Positions 48,560-60,799 of a stretch of 64,000 bases of DNA are shown piece by piece (the first letter of the stretch is position 1; each line of letters opens with the position of its first letter). The notes beneath the pieces were generated by a model. That model had not been told where the DNA came from, did no database searches, and saw only the letters and a program-made list of their open reading frames with translations. This DNA comes from Porogramme epimiltina. Taxonomy: Eukaryota > Basidiomycota > Agaricomycetes > Polyporales > Polyporaceae. The translations under genes were made by a program, and so were the position numbers. The stretch covers positions 1 to 64,000 of the forward strand of contig FTLJ01000382.1 in NCBI GenBank assembly GCA_900155495.1, in the 5' to 3' direction.

Positions 48560-48991
48560 CAGGGGCAAGCGGGGGTGGTGGGAGAGGGCAGGCAAGAGAG
48601 AGAGGCCGCCCGAGGTCGCTGACCGGGGCTGGACGGGCTTCGAATGGCGCAATGCGGGCGATGTGTGAATTCGCAGAGGCAAGGCGGAGGGCGACGGGTG
48701 GGGTCGACGCTCGTCCGCGGCGGCGCGTTGAGTCAGATCGGGGCCCGATGCGATCGCCAGGGAGAGCCGGGTGGCGGGAGCCGGCGTCCGGGCTGGCCGA
48801 GGGCCACAGTCGCCGGGCGGGGGCGGGCGCACGAGCGCAGTGCGCGGCGGCGCGAGTATGCCCTCACCCCGCTCGCCCCGCCGTCCTTCTCTCCAGTGCT
48901 CGTCTCTCACTCGTCCGCAGAGGGTCCCCATCGGAAGGCCCGCTGCGCGCAGACCCTCTCGCCGCCCAGGCACACACCCGCACACGCGACA
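48560..48991. promoter_or_regulatory. shared upstream region of MET2 (-) and SDR (+)
   Basis: A 432-bp head-to-head gap, GC-rich near the SDR. No single box stands out. Confidence 0.5.
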
Positions 48992-50229
48992 ATGGACACC
49001 CTTTCCTCGATTTTCTCCGTGGAGGCCGCACGGAAGAGCCCCTCTGTCGTCACCATCGCCGCCCTCGCCACTGCGCTCCTCGTCGCCCGCCGCGCTTGGC
49101 ACACCCGCCGCCGCCGCACCCGGACTTTGCCCCCCAATGAGGAGCGCGTCCTCGTCCTCGGTGCATCGAGCGGCATCGGACAGGCCATCGCCCACGAATA
49201 TGCCGCACGGGGCGCGCGTGTATGCGTAGTGGGTCGCCGTGAGCGCGAACTGGATGCCGTCGCCGACGAGTGCAGGGCCCTCTGTCCGAACGCGACCGGA
49301 GGGCCCCAATTGACCGACGATATTTTCGCATTCCGGGGTGATTTCACCCGTGCGGAAGACATGGTGGCGTTGCGCGAGGACCTGCAGAAGCGTGAGTCTC
49401 CAGCATCCAATATCCCGCAATTGCCACAGTGCTTTGATCGCAACGGATGATATTTCGACTTCCTCCAGGTTGGGGAGGTCTGGACACGTTGATTGTATGC
49501 GCCGGAGTGTCCGCGCTCCGCCCCCTCCTCGAAGTCGCTGGCCTCGAGCGGCACGACGGTGCCTTCTCTCCCTCTCAAGTCACCACCGAAGGCGTCACGC
49601 ACGCAGTGGGCGTCGCTGAGGCCGCGATGCAAGGCAACTTCTTCGGACCGCTCGTGTCCGCAATCACCTTCGTGCGTGCTTTGCTCCGCCCGCCCCACCC
49701 TACCCCATCACTACTACCACTATCGCTATCACCACAACTACCGTCATTGCTACCACCCCGCGCGCACGTGTGACCCCCCGCTCATCCACCCCCGCGCCCC
49801 GCCCAGATCCCCCTCCTGACCGCGTCCTCGCGCGCGCCCGCAATCTGCCAGCTCTCCTCGCTCGCCGCGCTCTGCCCCGCGCCGACGCGCAGCCTCTACG
49901 CCTCCACCAAGGCCGCGTCGCTCCTGCTCTACCAGGCGCTCGCGATCGAGCACCCGCGCGTCGCGTTCACCGCCGTGCTCCCGAGCACCGTCGAGGGCGG
50001 CTTCCGCGCGTCCGCCGTCGACGGCGGGCCCGTGCGCGAGGCCGATCCCAACAAGCACGGCCTCAAGCGTGCCGCGGTCGCGCGCGCTGCCGTCGCCGGG
50101 ATCGACGCGAGCGCGAAGAACGTGTACGTGCCGTACGCGATGGTCCGCGTCGCCCACTTTGGCTACTGGCTCTGGCCCCGCCTCCTCGAGCGGCTCGCCG
50201 CCAGGAAGTACAACTACGGCGCGGAATGA
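48992..50229 (+). CDS. membrane-anchored short-chain dehydrogenase/reductase
   Basis: NAD(P)-dependent oxidoreductase of the classical SDR family. Three exons (48992-49391, 49469-49671, 49807-50229) fit phase and give 341 residues. A hydrophobic segment at about 18-32 followed by RRAWHTRRRRTR suggests an N-terminal membrane anchor with the basic side in the cytosol. The nucleotide-binding GASSGIG is at residues 57-63, followed by RGARVCVVGRRERELD. The N-A-G-like strand is VCAGVSALRP. The catalytic Ser lies in CQLSSLAAL and the Tyr-Lys pair in LYASTKAA. A second hydrophobic stretch near the C-terminus (AHFGYWLWPRLLE) resembles that of 11-beta-hydroxysteroid-dehydrogenase- and DHRS7-type enzymes. 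The substrate is unknown; a lipid is inferred from the membrane location. Confidence 0.9.
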
Positions 50230-50474
50230 CGTGCACGTTAGGATGGGGGTAGAGTGGGGTTGTCTGGACCTTGCGTGTGGAGGGTGACGCAGCGGGACGT
50301 TGGCTTCGGATCTGTGTGCCTGTGTATGCGCTATATCGTGTATCTTGATTACGTTGGCTATGGTTATGCTCGGGACGCACGCAGCAGCTGGGCTCCAACG
50401 GGCTGGAGTGATGCAATAAAAAACAAAGCACAGCGGTATTGCTAATTGCTAATGGTACAACTCCGCGCGCGTGA

Positions 50475-51662
50475 CTAAACGACCCTGCGCTCGCACCGCG
50501 TCTCGTTGTGGACGCCCTCGCAGCTGAGGTCGCAGTACGGCATCGCGCACCTCTTGCACTTGTATTTGCCCCAGTAGCCGCACACGGAGCACAACAACCT
50601 CGGCGGCTCTGCGGGTGGAGGTGCCGCGGCCCGGAGGTACGTGGGCACGCCCGGCGGTAGGTGCTCGATGCCCTGCACCCCAGTGACCAAGCCGACGACA
50701 CATCCACCGGGAGAAGCGAGGCGCGAGAGGGGGGGAGGCACGCGTGGTGGCAGAAAACGTCAGCCCGATCGAATGCACACACAAAAGACAACGAACGCGC
50801 CGCACGGAGCGCGGCGACGAAGCAGCGAACGGACGGAGCGACGCACCGACTCCTCGAGCAGCAGCCCGAGGTTCTTCTTGTACAAGATCGCCGTGCGCAC
50901 GTTCATCGACGCCTTGCGCGCGCCCGTCTTGCGCGTCGCTTGCCCCGGCCGCTCCCACGTGCGCTTGTCCGAGATCGTCGCCTGCCGCGCGCGGCCCTTG
51001 GCCGTGCGCGCGCCCCCGTGTGGGCCCGCGCCGTCGTCGTCCCCGTCGTCGTCCCCATCCGCCGCGCCTGTGGCGGGCCCTCCGCCGGTGGGCTCGGAGT
51101 AGTTCGAGCGCTGATCGGGGGGGAGGGGGCGTGATGCGCGCCCACCCGGGCGATGGTGAGGATGGGGATGAGGATGTTGGAGGAGGGGGAGGGGGCGAGT
51201 GCGGAAACGAGCAGCGAGGAGGCGATGGCGCACGCGCGCGCGTGCGGAGCGAGGCCAATTATCGGCGGCGGAATGTGGGACGCGGGGCGCGGGAGCGCGG
51301 GGAACGGGGCACGAGGTACGGTGGATAGAGCATGGCGCGCGGCGAGGGCGTTTGCAAGCAGGGGGTGGCGAGAGAGCGAGAGGGAGTTCGCCGATCAGCT
51401 CGCGGGTGCAACGGCGCGCGCGCAGGGGGCAGTACGCACCTCCAGCTCGTCGAGATGGCGCCGCGTGCGCTTCGCGAGCACGTCCGGGTCGAGGGCCGCG
51501 CTCGCGCTCTGCGCCTTGCGTGCCGCTGACGACCCGCGGCCGCAGCGGGTCCCGGGGAGAGGGATGAAATCGCGAGAGGGGGGAGACGTCAGCCCGGCGC
51601 CGGTGACTCAGCGGGCACCCGGATGGGGGGCGGGTGCACTCACGCTGTCGTCGGGGGGGCAT
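50475..51662 (-). CDS. VPS71: HIT-type zinc finger protein, ZNHIT1/Vps71-like (SWR1 complex)
   Basis: Likely subunit of the SWR1 chromatin remodeler that loads histone H2A.Z. The last exon (to 50475) carries the HIT finger: LLCSVCGYWGKYKCKRC, MPYCDLSCEGVHNETRC, with all eight zinc ligands. Before it come GVQGIEHLPPGVPTYLRAAAPPP and VRTAILYKKNLGLLLEES, the family's upstream block, and RSNYSEPTGGG preceded by AKRTRRHLDELE. An acidic insert (DGDDDGDDDG) lies in the middle. The start MPPDDS at 51662 lies in a very short first exon; the second exon probably begins at acceptor CGCAAG, because the nearer CGTCAG breaks the frame, so the first 30 residues are the weakest part. Most of the region is GC-rich and has long spurious frames on both strands. 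Confidence 0.85.
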
Positions 51663-52781
51663 CCTAGGGACCGCGCACGTCGCCTGCGTCGCCCAGCGGC
51701 AAGGAGGAGTGGTGCGTAAGTGTTAGAGATCCGGGTTCGGCGTCCCGCAGGGGCTGGAGGGTCGGACGCTAGAGAATCGAGGATCGGAGCGTTTGAGAGG
51801 TGCCGAGGCGGTGCGCGTCCCAATGTCGCTAAGTCCGCGACCAGTGGGAAATGGTAGCAGCGTCGAGCGTCGAGCAGCGGAGGACGGAGGCGCGGCGATG
51901 CGCTGCGAGTGCAGCAGATGGTGGTCCGCGTCCAAGGTGGGCTGCAGGACCCTGGGCGCGCGGCCCGGGGGGACACCGTCCCCGCACTCTGTCACGCCCA
52001 CGGTGACACGGCCTGTGCCTCGACCCCCGGGGCCCTAGGCCTGTTCGGGCAGGATCACTACTGAACGCCCGGCATCTCAGGGAATTGACGGGGCGAATGG
52101 GGGCGACGCGGGCTTACCGCCACGTGTTGCCGCGTTCCGGCGCACGCCACCCTAGGACCCCGTGTGCAGGGTCCGTGTGTTACGGGAGGCTCGACGACGT
52201 GACCCGGGTGGCGATTAGCTTAAGCTCATCCGGTACCCCACCACGAGGCGCGCGCGCTGCGGTGTGGGTATCTGGCTCGAGCCAACGTCGAGGTGAAACT
52301 GCGGCGACGTGCGGGGGTGTGTGTATCAGCTAACGGACCGCTGTGCGTCGGGCTCGGAGGCAGTTGGCAACGATGGAAGTCGAGTCTCGAGTGGAGCACG
52401 CAATTTGGCTTCACCGGACCTGTGTCTGGTACTCGTGCTTGCCCTCTCTGCGTTTGAGTCACCTCTCGTGTGACATAGTATAGAACGGGTAGACGGTGTT
52501 GTCTGGATCGGGGAGGCATCCCAGGTGTATAGCAACATCGAACTACGTCTCTCACGCCTCAATGACGAGAGTAGACCGAACAGCATGCATTGAACAAGGA
52601 AGAAATAACGATAGTGGATATCCAGAGAGTGGCAAGCGCGAGAGTAAAAGAGCGTGCAGGCCCATCGGGCGCACAGACCCTGTCCTTCGTAATGTACATG
52701 TTTACCCGGGGGGGCATCGTCGGCCCCCGTGTCCTCCGTCCAAGCCATCCCTGCGGCACACGTCGAGCACGCACGGCACGC
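51663..52781. other. 1.1 kb upstream of ZNHIT1-like gene
   Basis: Promoter of the HIT-finger gene and 3' side of aspartic protease 2. No gene is supported. Confidence 0.45.
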
Positions 52782-54284
52782 TCACGCGAGGGTCGCGAAG
52801 CCGACCGCGTTGTTATCGAACGAGAATGCGGTGTACACGTTCTTCATGAACGCGTCGCCGAGCAGCCACACGCCGTCGCCCAGGCCGAGGTCCTGGCCCG
52901 CAAGCGAGGTAACGCAATTGCCGGACCCAGACTCGGTCTCGCCGAGGTTGAGGCTGTCGTGAAGCCACATCCGTTAGCATCCGCCACTCTGTCAGGCTAC
53001 AAGGATCACACTCACTTGTCGGAGGAGATATCCCAGTCCTGCCCGCCCCACGAGAACGCGATGGTGGGGAGCGAGTCGCAAGGGACGTAGTACAGGCCCT
53101 GGTCCGAGTCGTACACACCCGAGCCGTCAATCGCGGCATACAACTTCTTGACATCAGCCGGGGGGCCGTACGCGAGCGTTGTGCCCGAGTCGATGATCGT
53201 CTCGAAGCCGGAGACAACAGTGCTCCCGTCGGCGGATACGGACGCGCCAGTGAGCTGCCAGAAGCCAGTCGACGAGTCGATGTCGTGGTACTCGAGAGAG
53301 CCCGTGTAAGAGTCAGTGTTCGTGCCGCCGAGGTAGAGCTCGGAGCCGGTAGAGGCGAGCTTGAAGCCGAAGACGCCCTCGCTGACGGCGCCCTGATCGA
53401 TCGCGGTGTTGAAGAAGGGGTTCTGTGGGAGCAGAGAGGTTAGCATGAGCGGAGCTGGAGAAATAGTGAATATAATACCTGGCCGAGGTTGGAGATCGCA
53501 GGGTAGGCGAGTCCGAGAATGCCATCAATAGGGTCGTTCGCGAAGCTGCTCGAGAGAGTAGTCACGGCGGACATGTATTGGGAGGTGACGGAAACGCCTG
53601 CGACAGATACTAGGGAGGTACTCCGTCAGCGACATCCATGAGTGCCTCAGCATTGAAGGAAAGCCTACCAGAGTCGGTGTAGATAGGCCCAGAGACAGTC
53701 GAGCCATCCCCGTACTCGATGCTGAACGTGCCGCTCTGCTCGTCGCTGGTCGACGACGACGACGCGTCGTACTTGCTCTTCGAGCTGCACGTGCTGCTTG
53801 AGCAGCCCGAAGACGGGACCCAGAGGTCCGCCGACCCCGTGTCAAAGTCGATCAAGAATGTTTCTTCGGGCGTGCCGATCGAGATGTTGCCCGCCCACTC
53901 CTCCTCGCTCTCGTCCGTGAGGGACTCGCTCTGGCGCTTCGTGAGGCGGTCGGGGAGCACCGCGAGGGGCTTGATCTCCGCGCCGGCCTTGAACGCGTGC
54001 GCGCCGACGTTCTTCTGGAGGTTGATCAGGTTCGCGCGGTGCTTGCTGCATTAGGAAAAAGGTTAGCGCTGCATCCGGGCGGGAGCCTACGTCAAGCAAA
54101 CATACTTCTTGGTCTTGACCGTCTGGATGAGGGCCCGGTCGGGGTTGAACGTGCCGTCCGCGTTCGTGAGCGAGGCGCGCTTCTGGATGGGGATCGCGAT
54201 GCCCTTCTTGGGGTGGAGCGGCGCGGGGGTCGCGGACGCCATGAGGGCGAGGGCGACGGTGATCAGGGTGGCCTTGCAGAACAT
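52782..54284 (-). CDS. aspartic protease 2 (polyporopepsin-like, secreted)
   Basis: Secreted pepsin-type endopeptidase. The start at 54284 gives a signal peptide (MFCKATLITVALALMASA). The propeptide has KKGIAIPIQKR and a KR at about TKRQSESL that may mark maturation. The catalytic motifs are DFDTGSADLWVPS (first Asp) and IIDSGTTLAYG (second Asp), with FSIEYGDGS in the flap and DGILGLAYPAIS after it. GSGNCVTSL, LGDAFMKNVYTAFSF and NAVGFATLA close the fold; the cysteines CSSSTC and PCDS...NC are the usual disulfide partners. Several short introns split the coding part. It is closer to the classic polyporopepsin type than protease 1, having DTG then DSG and a shorter prosegment. A TATATA box lies about 110 bp upstream of the ATG. 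Role: extracellular protein breakdown in acid. Confidence 0.93.
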
Positions 54285-54390
54285 GGTCGGCGTGCGGGCG
54301 CTGGCGAGCTGAGATCTCGGGAGGCTGTGGGGTGTTGGGGGAGGAGAAAGGAAGGGATGTCCTGCTGGGATCCAGGGAACGGGCACCGGC

Positions 54391-54399
54391 CTATATATG
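54391..54399 (-). promoter_or_regulatory. TATA box of aspartic protease 2
   Basis: The sequence around CTATATATG reads CATATATAG on the minus strand, about 107 bp upstream of the ATG. Confidence 0.55.
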
Positions 54400-55791
54400 C
54401 CATCGAGAAGGCACCGCATCCACCGGCGAGGCAGCCCAGTCCACATGTGTGCGCAAGCAAGCTGACGGGAGAAGCAGCCCTCGCCTGCGCGCGCGGTTGG
54501 CAACTGGGCCGTCTGTCCAAGTGCGCCGCACGGCCCTCGCGCGACGGAGGGCATGCAGCTGATGAAATTGAGGCGGGGGCAGCGTCGTGATCGACGCATA
54601 TAGGTGGTCTCCATGTGGTGCTGCGCGCCCCCGCGTCGCCGTAGCACGGGAGAGTGGAGCGCGGACGCATTATCCTGTCGAGGACTCGTCGGCTGAGTCG
54701 AGCCCACGAGGGTGCGTTCCCGGACGGCGCGGGCGGCGGCGGCGAAAGTGCGTCTGGGGCGCATCAGTGGCTGCTGTAGGGTATGGCTGGAAGGCCGCTC
54801 CAGTAAGACTGCATCATTTGTACAATGAACACTCCGGTTTTCTGCTTCCATATCGGACTTGGGGACGGCTTTACCGGACGTGCTTGCGAGTTTAATTATA
54901 GGCCGTTGCATCACGCGGAGATGGCGCATAGGACCAGTGATCGACCCCGGCCTGCAGCGCCGCCGGCGGTTTTAGCAGCACCTCATAGATCCACTAGAAC
55001 CTCATAGCCGTCAGCGTAAACCTCTACCGCACATCGCCACGACGGAGAGGTTGCTCACCAGCATTGCTTCGACTCTTGCTGCGTGGAGGCGGGGGCTGCG
55101 CAGGTCCTGCGGGGAAGCCCGGGCGTCGGGGGACGTTGCGGATGCAGGTAGAGAGGGGCATGGTGGACACGGAGAACGACGGCGCCAAATCTCGCGCGCG
55201 GGCGCTCCGCGCCGCCCCGTCGCCCACTTCCGGCGTGGAGCACGCTACGAACGTTCTCCTGACCGCACTAAATGCCGCGGCGCTGTGGGCATAGGCCACT
55301 TATTGCAGAGCATAACCCGAGAACGCAGATGGTCTCTATGTTGGCAGTTGGCCGAACGTCAAAAATTCGGCGATGCAACCTTGTATGGTTCGAAGGGAAC
55401 GGCCTGTGCTTGTTCTGGCCTTTGTAGAAACTTAAAAGGCGTTGCCACCGCGAGCAGTAGAGTGGGAGCTCCCCTTCCCGGCCATGCTGTGGCAGCACAT
55501 GGGCCCTCTCAGCCCCCCTCCCCCATTCGTAGCAGCGGTACGCAGCCCTCATCCAGAACTCGGCATTCCACATGCACCTTGTTGGGCGTCGGCGGTTACT
55601 TGCCTCGTGCAAATCTGCAGCCACATGTCCTGGCCGATTAGGGTGGCGCACGCTATCGACCTTGACGTGGACGCACTGACGGGGTTTCTAGGGAGGTCTC
55701 AACTCGCACCCCACACGCTCACCGGGACCGACGCGCCTCGTGCGAGTGGCTCTGCTGCCAACGGTATCCACTCTCCTTCGTGCGCCGCTCG

Positions 55792-55831
55792 TCGTAGAAG
55801 GCCTAGAAAGCGTAGAAGACGTAGAAGGCGT
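55792..55831. repeat. imperfect 9-bp repeat
   Basis: Four imperfect units of about 9 bp built on CGTAGAAGG follow each other. It is not inside a supported gene. Confidence 0.5.
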
Positions 55832-56455
55832 ACGATACCTGCCGCAGCACCAGACGTCGAGCTTCGGTTAGCAGTACCTCCACCAGTTCCAGCGTGGTTA
55901 CGTCATTCACGGTGGCAGCCTGATGCTCCACCTCCGCACGTTCTCTGGGCGCACCGTGGCCACCTCCACCTTCCCCCGCGCGGCCGACGTTCGCCTCGGG
56001 TGCGCTTTCATGCGCCGGGGAGCCGCCGGCTCGCGCGCAGCCTGTTGGTGGAGCGAACCTGGGAATACGAGCCGGTCAGCGGACGAAGCACAAAACAGAA
56101 AGCTCTACTAACTTACGGGGTCGGTATCGGGAATGACGCTCGCAAACATCGACGTCTCGTGACTTGAAAGTTGCAGGAGAACGCAGCACGAAGAAGGAGT
56201 CCAAGAAATATCCTTCGTTGCATTCATCATAAAGGGGCTACGAGTAACATACCATTAAAGCACAAACAGAGGTAGTAGCGTCGACAGCATCCGTAAACAC
56301 CGTATAACACAGCCGTCGCGAGCGTGCCCCGGCGGGATACACACAGCGACGAGCACGGTTCTCTCCCCGAGCCCGGAAATGTGAGAGAACGTGACAACCA
56401 CACGTGACTTTCGTCAAGGTCGTAAACCGCCCCTTGGTGGGGGTCGGTAGGGGGC

Positions 56456-58900
56456 TCATGCGGAGACGGGCACCTTCTTCTCGTCGCTCTCAGTCGACAT
56501 GGTGTCGGTCTCGCCGACGAGGCCCATCTGCGAGGTGTCGTACCCGTTCGCCTCGAGGTACTCGCGGAACTGTAGCAGGACGGTGAGCTCAAGCGCGGGG
56601 GCCTGTAGCGACGGTCACTTGCCTTGATGTCTTCTTCGGCCATGCCGTCGTGCGACAGGGGGCGGATGAAGAAGAACGTGATGATGGCGCTGAAGACGGC
56701 GAGACCTGCATAGCCGCACCACAGTTATGTCTCTATTCCGGTTCACGGGCGGAGCTGTGCTTACCACTGCCGATCCAGAACGGACCGGTGTTGCCAATGT
56801 TGGGGTCATCGGGGTGCATACGCCCGAAGTCTGTGGTGAGATGAGATGAGAAAATTGGTATTGTATTAAAGAGAATGGGAGGGTATCTCACCATCGACAA
56901 TGGCCTGCCAAGCTGTTTTATACGTCCATCAGCATCTCACGACTACAGCTAATTCAACATTGTTGTACGTACCCCAAGTACCAGCAAAGGCACCAATCTT
57001 GCCGATGGCGGCAGCAATGCCGTAGAACTGCCCACGAACAGCCGTAGGGCCGCTCTTCGCCGCGAGCATGCCCAGGCAGTTGCCAGGGCCGAGCTCACCG
57101 AAGCTCAGGAAAATACCGTAGACGACCTACATTCAATTAGTTTCGTGTTAGAAAAGACAACGGCAAGGACGTACGGCGAACGCAGCGATGTGGTTGGTCA
57201 GCTGCGTGTAAAGACCGCTCATGATGAAGCCAATCACAGCCTGGGCAAGGAGACCCGTAATCTAGTGTGGTTGTATTGGTTAGTAGTGTGATAACACTTT
57301 TCACGGTCCTGCGCACCATCGTGTACTTGGGCCCGAGGAAGTCGACGACAAAGGCGCCGCCAACGGTTCCAGGGATGTAGAACAAGCTAAAAATTATCAG
57401 CAGCATATTCTTACTAGGTTGATCAAAGCGGAGTATCGAACACTTACTTGATGACGACCGACCAACCAAAGACGACAGAGAGCGAGTCATTGCCACCCGT
57501 AATACTACAAGATCGTTAGACAATGCCGTCACATCGAGATGTTTATCGCTAGATACTCACGTATCGGTTACGGTCGAAGTGTACAGACCGAACTATGATT
57601 GGTGCATCATGGTTAGTCCAAAGACGAGCTCGGATAGCTGCCGGCTACATACGGGGTACCTATTGAAGAGATAGGGCGATCAATCTGGTGCCTCCAAATC
57701 GCAAAACCTAGGAACTTACGTGATGAAGTCGTAGATGAACCAGGTGATAGAGATTGCCGCAAGGCTAACCCAGTAGCGCTTGATAATGAGGAGATAAGGC
57801 ACTTTGGCGTTCGCCATCGAGTCCTTCTTGTACCGCGTAGGCTCCTCCATGCGGAGACGCCACAGCAGCACGGCGAGCGCCGGGATGACACCCAGACCGA
57901 GCGAGAGACGCCATACGGCCCGGAGGTGGTGTTCGCCAAAGATCCAGAAAAGCACGAGCGGGACGAACGACGAGACGACGAAGCCGAAATCAATCATAGA
58001 GTCTATACGCGGGGCGCGTTAGGTCACACGACTGACAGCGTGTCATTGTGTGAAACGGGTACGTACTCGTCGCAAGAGCGAACCACCGGTGCTGCGCGTT
58101 CTTGGAGATACCAGGCTCCTCCGACTGCTCGGAGGCCGCGACCGACCCACACGGGTACTCCGCACCGACGCCGATACCGAGGAGGAACCTGTGCAGACGT
58201 ATGACGAGAGTGCGCGAGGAGGAAACGGGGCCAGGACTCACCGGCACGCGGAGAGCATGGCGAGAAGGCCACCGACGCTATGGTGGGCGCCGCTGGAGGC
58301 AGCTGACAGGGCGGAGAAAAAGGCGACGATACCGGTGGCGAGCATCTGGGTATGACGTCGTACGCGTCTAGTCCACATAACGCGGGCGTTCAACAAGTGT
58401 TTGGACTCACCATTCCAAACTTCCTGCCCAGCCTATCTGAGAGATAACCGAAGACGAGCATGCCCACGACGGTGCCCGCAAACGTGACACTGGAAAGCGT
58501 GGTGCTGTAGGACTTCGTGATTTGGGTGCCATACACGCGCTTGAGCACTGGAGAAAGAAGAGGTCGGGGATGCGAGCATTAGCCAAGGAAATTGAAGTCA
58601 CTTACGGGTGTTGACTGTGGAGACCGCAGCAGGTATCTGCTAAGCAAAGTGGCCGGTACATGCGGGACATGACATAACGCACCCAAACCAATGACACCAT
58701 TGGCGTAACCTGGAGCGGGCTGTCAGACGGGCGTTCTCGCGGAGGGAGGCCGTCGCGACTCACCGTCAGAGAACAGAGCCGTCCCACATCTATTTGTATG
58801 CAGCGATTGAGGATAAATGCGGGGGGGAGAGAAGCTGGTGAACTCACGCGAAGATGAGGGAGACCTGGGAGAGGCGGGGTTTCCTGACTACCTCGGACAT
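56456..58900 (-). CDS. MFS transporter, phosphate:H+ symporter / Git1-like
   Basis: Twelve-helix transporter of the phosphate or glycerophosphodiester permease family. The start [34 protein letters not shown] lies at 58900. Exon series: [193 protein letters not shown] and [17 protein letters not shown]. The MFS loop SDRLGRKFG and the GIGVGAEYP motif fit the family. Many short introns; one exon is 9 nt (58606-58614). The cytosolic tail ends KKVPVSA. Phosphate versus glycerophosphoinositol as substrate cannot be settled here. Confidence 0.88.
58606..58614 (-). other. 9-nt microexon of the MFS transporter
   Basis: TCAACACCC on the minus strand lies between CCACAG and GTAAGT. It joins G (from GG end of the previous exon) and TGCTC of the next exon to give V-N-T-L-L-K. 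Confidence 0.75.
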
Positions 58901-60041
58901 CGTCGAGACTTCGCGCGCAAGAGCGGGGTGCGGGGGAAGGACGAGGGGGGCGAGAGGCGAGGGAGCATGGAAGGCGGGTCTGGGGTATATAACCCTGCGC
59001 AGGGCTCCTTTGCCAGTGGCCACACGGGTGTTCTGACGTCCAACATTTTGATCTTGATGGCCTTCTCTCTGCCGTTCCTGGGAGAAGTTCCCTTATCGAG
59101 CCGGCCTGCGCACGTTCGTCTCCCTCCCGCTCCACCCGCTCGCCGTCCCGCCCTCGAATTCACCGGAAATAACAGAGGCTCGGCTCCCACCGTCCTCCGG
59201 CGAGTTCGCGGACCCTGCACGCACAGACTCGGTCGCCTCTCCTCCGCCTCTGCACACGCCTCTTCTCCAAGCCCTCCATATCGCGCTATCTACCCGTCCC
59301 GGCAGCTTCCAATCATCCAAAACAAGCCTGAGCTCGCACCACGTGCATCTCCCACATCAAAACTCCCACCTCCAGATCGTCCGCGGCCCGACTCCCTCGA
59401 CGTTCGGTCGTCGCAACTCGTCGCCGCCCCTGCGCCGCGCCGCCATCAGCGCTGCAGGGATATCAATATGCTTTCCCGACCAACGTTCGTATGTTACCAT
59501 TTCACATCTACCCAGCGGCGACCGGCCAGAACGCTCAAAATTTGAGGCGTAACGCTATCGCATGGATTCACATCTTCAGAGTAGATGCACGGTCGCAGAA
59601 AACGCGCTAGCGTCGTCAAATTAATTTACGGACCTATGTTTTCCACCACCAGCCCCTAGACAAAAATAGTCGTGTCTGTCCGGGAGGAAAACCTTCGACT
59701 CTGAGACCTGAACTGAGGCCTTGGCAGTGGACGCAAGTGGCGAGGGGCATCCGCAGTGACAGAACTCTCTAGTCACGTTCCTCCGGGCTGCCAAATCCGG
59801 ACCGAGGAGATTATAGTTATAGCTTCTTTGGGAGATCGAGCGGGCGGGACTGCGGCGGAATCCTGTCCATCTTGCACCGAATCCGCATGAGACCGCCACA
59901 CTCTTGTCTTCTGCATACACGAGGGGCTGAACCTTGGGAGACGCGGACGGAAGGACGGATGCGGAAGAAAGAGGAAGCGCATCGATACTTGATACATTAG
60001 ACAGAAGTCCAGAGACAAAATCATCATCGCGAGGAACGCGG
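58901..60041. other. upstream of the transporter, no gene
   Basis: 1.1 kb with the transporter promoter. No other gene is supported. Confidence 0.45.
58986..58992 (-). promoter_or_regulatory. TATA box of the MFS transporter
   Basis: TATATAA in GGGTATATAACCC, a near-palindrome, about 86-92 bp upstream of the ATG at 58900. Confidence 0.5.
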
Positions 60042-60530
60042 TCAGTGCTGCATCGGCTCTGCGCCACCGCCATTCCCTGTTTTCTTCGCGAGCTCGTTTC
60101 TGCAACGCACCGCGCGCACATAGACATGTCAATCACACACTCAGGGAAGGAGGAACCGCGCGGACGCACCTCAGCTGCACGCTGAAATCGTCCTCGATGT
60201 CGTCGTCGTCCCAGTTGTCCTCCCACAGCTTGTCTCCGCCCGACTTCGCGGCGCCGGGCGCCGTGCCGCCCAGGTGCGCCAAGTCCGTTTGTGAGTCGTC
60301 CCAGTCTACACCAGCCAGCAACGATTCAGCCTTCTCCTCCCTTCCACCGGCGTACCCGTACGCGCACGCGAGGGACCAAGGGAGCCCAAGAACGTACCAG
60401 CTACTGCGAACTCCTCAAACTCATCGTCCTCCTCCAAGACGCCGAGGTGCGGGACGTCGTCGTCCTTGGTGTGTTCTGCAGAAGAGGAGCTCTGGACAGG
60501 CTGAGATGTCGATGATGCGGAGGCGGACAT
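60042..60530 (-). CDS. SEM1: proteasome lid / TREX-2 subunit Sem1 (Dss1)
   Basis: Small acidic protein of the 26S proteasome lid that also binds mRNA-export and BRCA2-type partners. Three exons (60530-60398, 60305-60170, 60099-60042) give 108 residues with exact phase. A Ser/Gln-rich leader is followed by the two conserved acidic blocks: LGVLEEDDEFEEF and DWDDSQTDLAHLGG, then [24 protein letters not shown], the signature of the family. The C-terminus is GNGGGAEPMQH. The N-terminal 20 or so residues are longer than in yeast. All conserved residues of the signature are present, so the gene should be active. Confidence 0.95.
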
Positions 60531-60799
60531 GGTGGTCTGGACGAAAGCTGGAGCTCAGGTACGGACATCCTGGACGCGTGAGCGCCGTCTGGGACGCGTC
60601 ATTGAGCGCGGGGTCGTGGGAAAAAGACGCGTTCCAATATATGTCGTCACTGTACACGACCACCTTACAATCGTATGTCGAGGTATCGACGACAATGTGA
60701 GTCTGCGTGTCTCTGTCGAAGCTGACCACATTGGATACTACGAACACAGGTAGATACAACCCAGGGGGGCAGAGAGACGAAGTCATTGCGCTGCATGCA

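Larger units (their letters stand above)
54285..56455. other. 2.2 kb without a supported gene
   Basis: Contains the protease 2 promoter and a small tandem repeat near 55.8 kb. Frames of up to 280 codons are open because of GC content; their translations show no known motif. Confidence 0.45.

Noticed and set aside
48089..49420. 443-codon minus-strand frame enclosing MET2 exon 1
   Set aside because: The part upstream of 48559 has no conserved sequence and overlaps the SDR start on the other strand; family similarity begins at MSLYTD.
50760..51662. 300-codon minus-strand frame starting at the ZNHIT1-like ATG
   Set aside because: Reading straight through ignores clear introns; the family blocks only line up after splicing, so the continuous frame is not the product.
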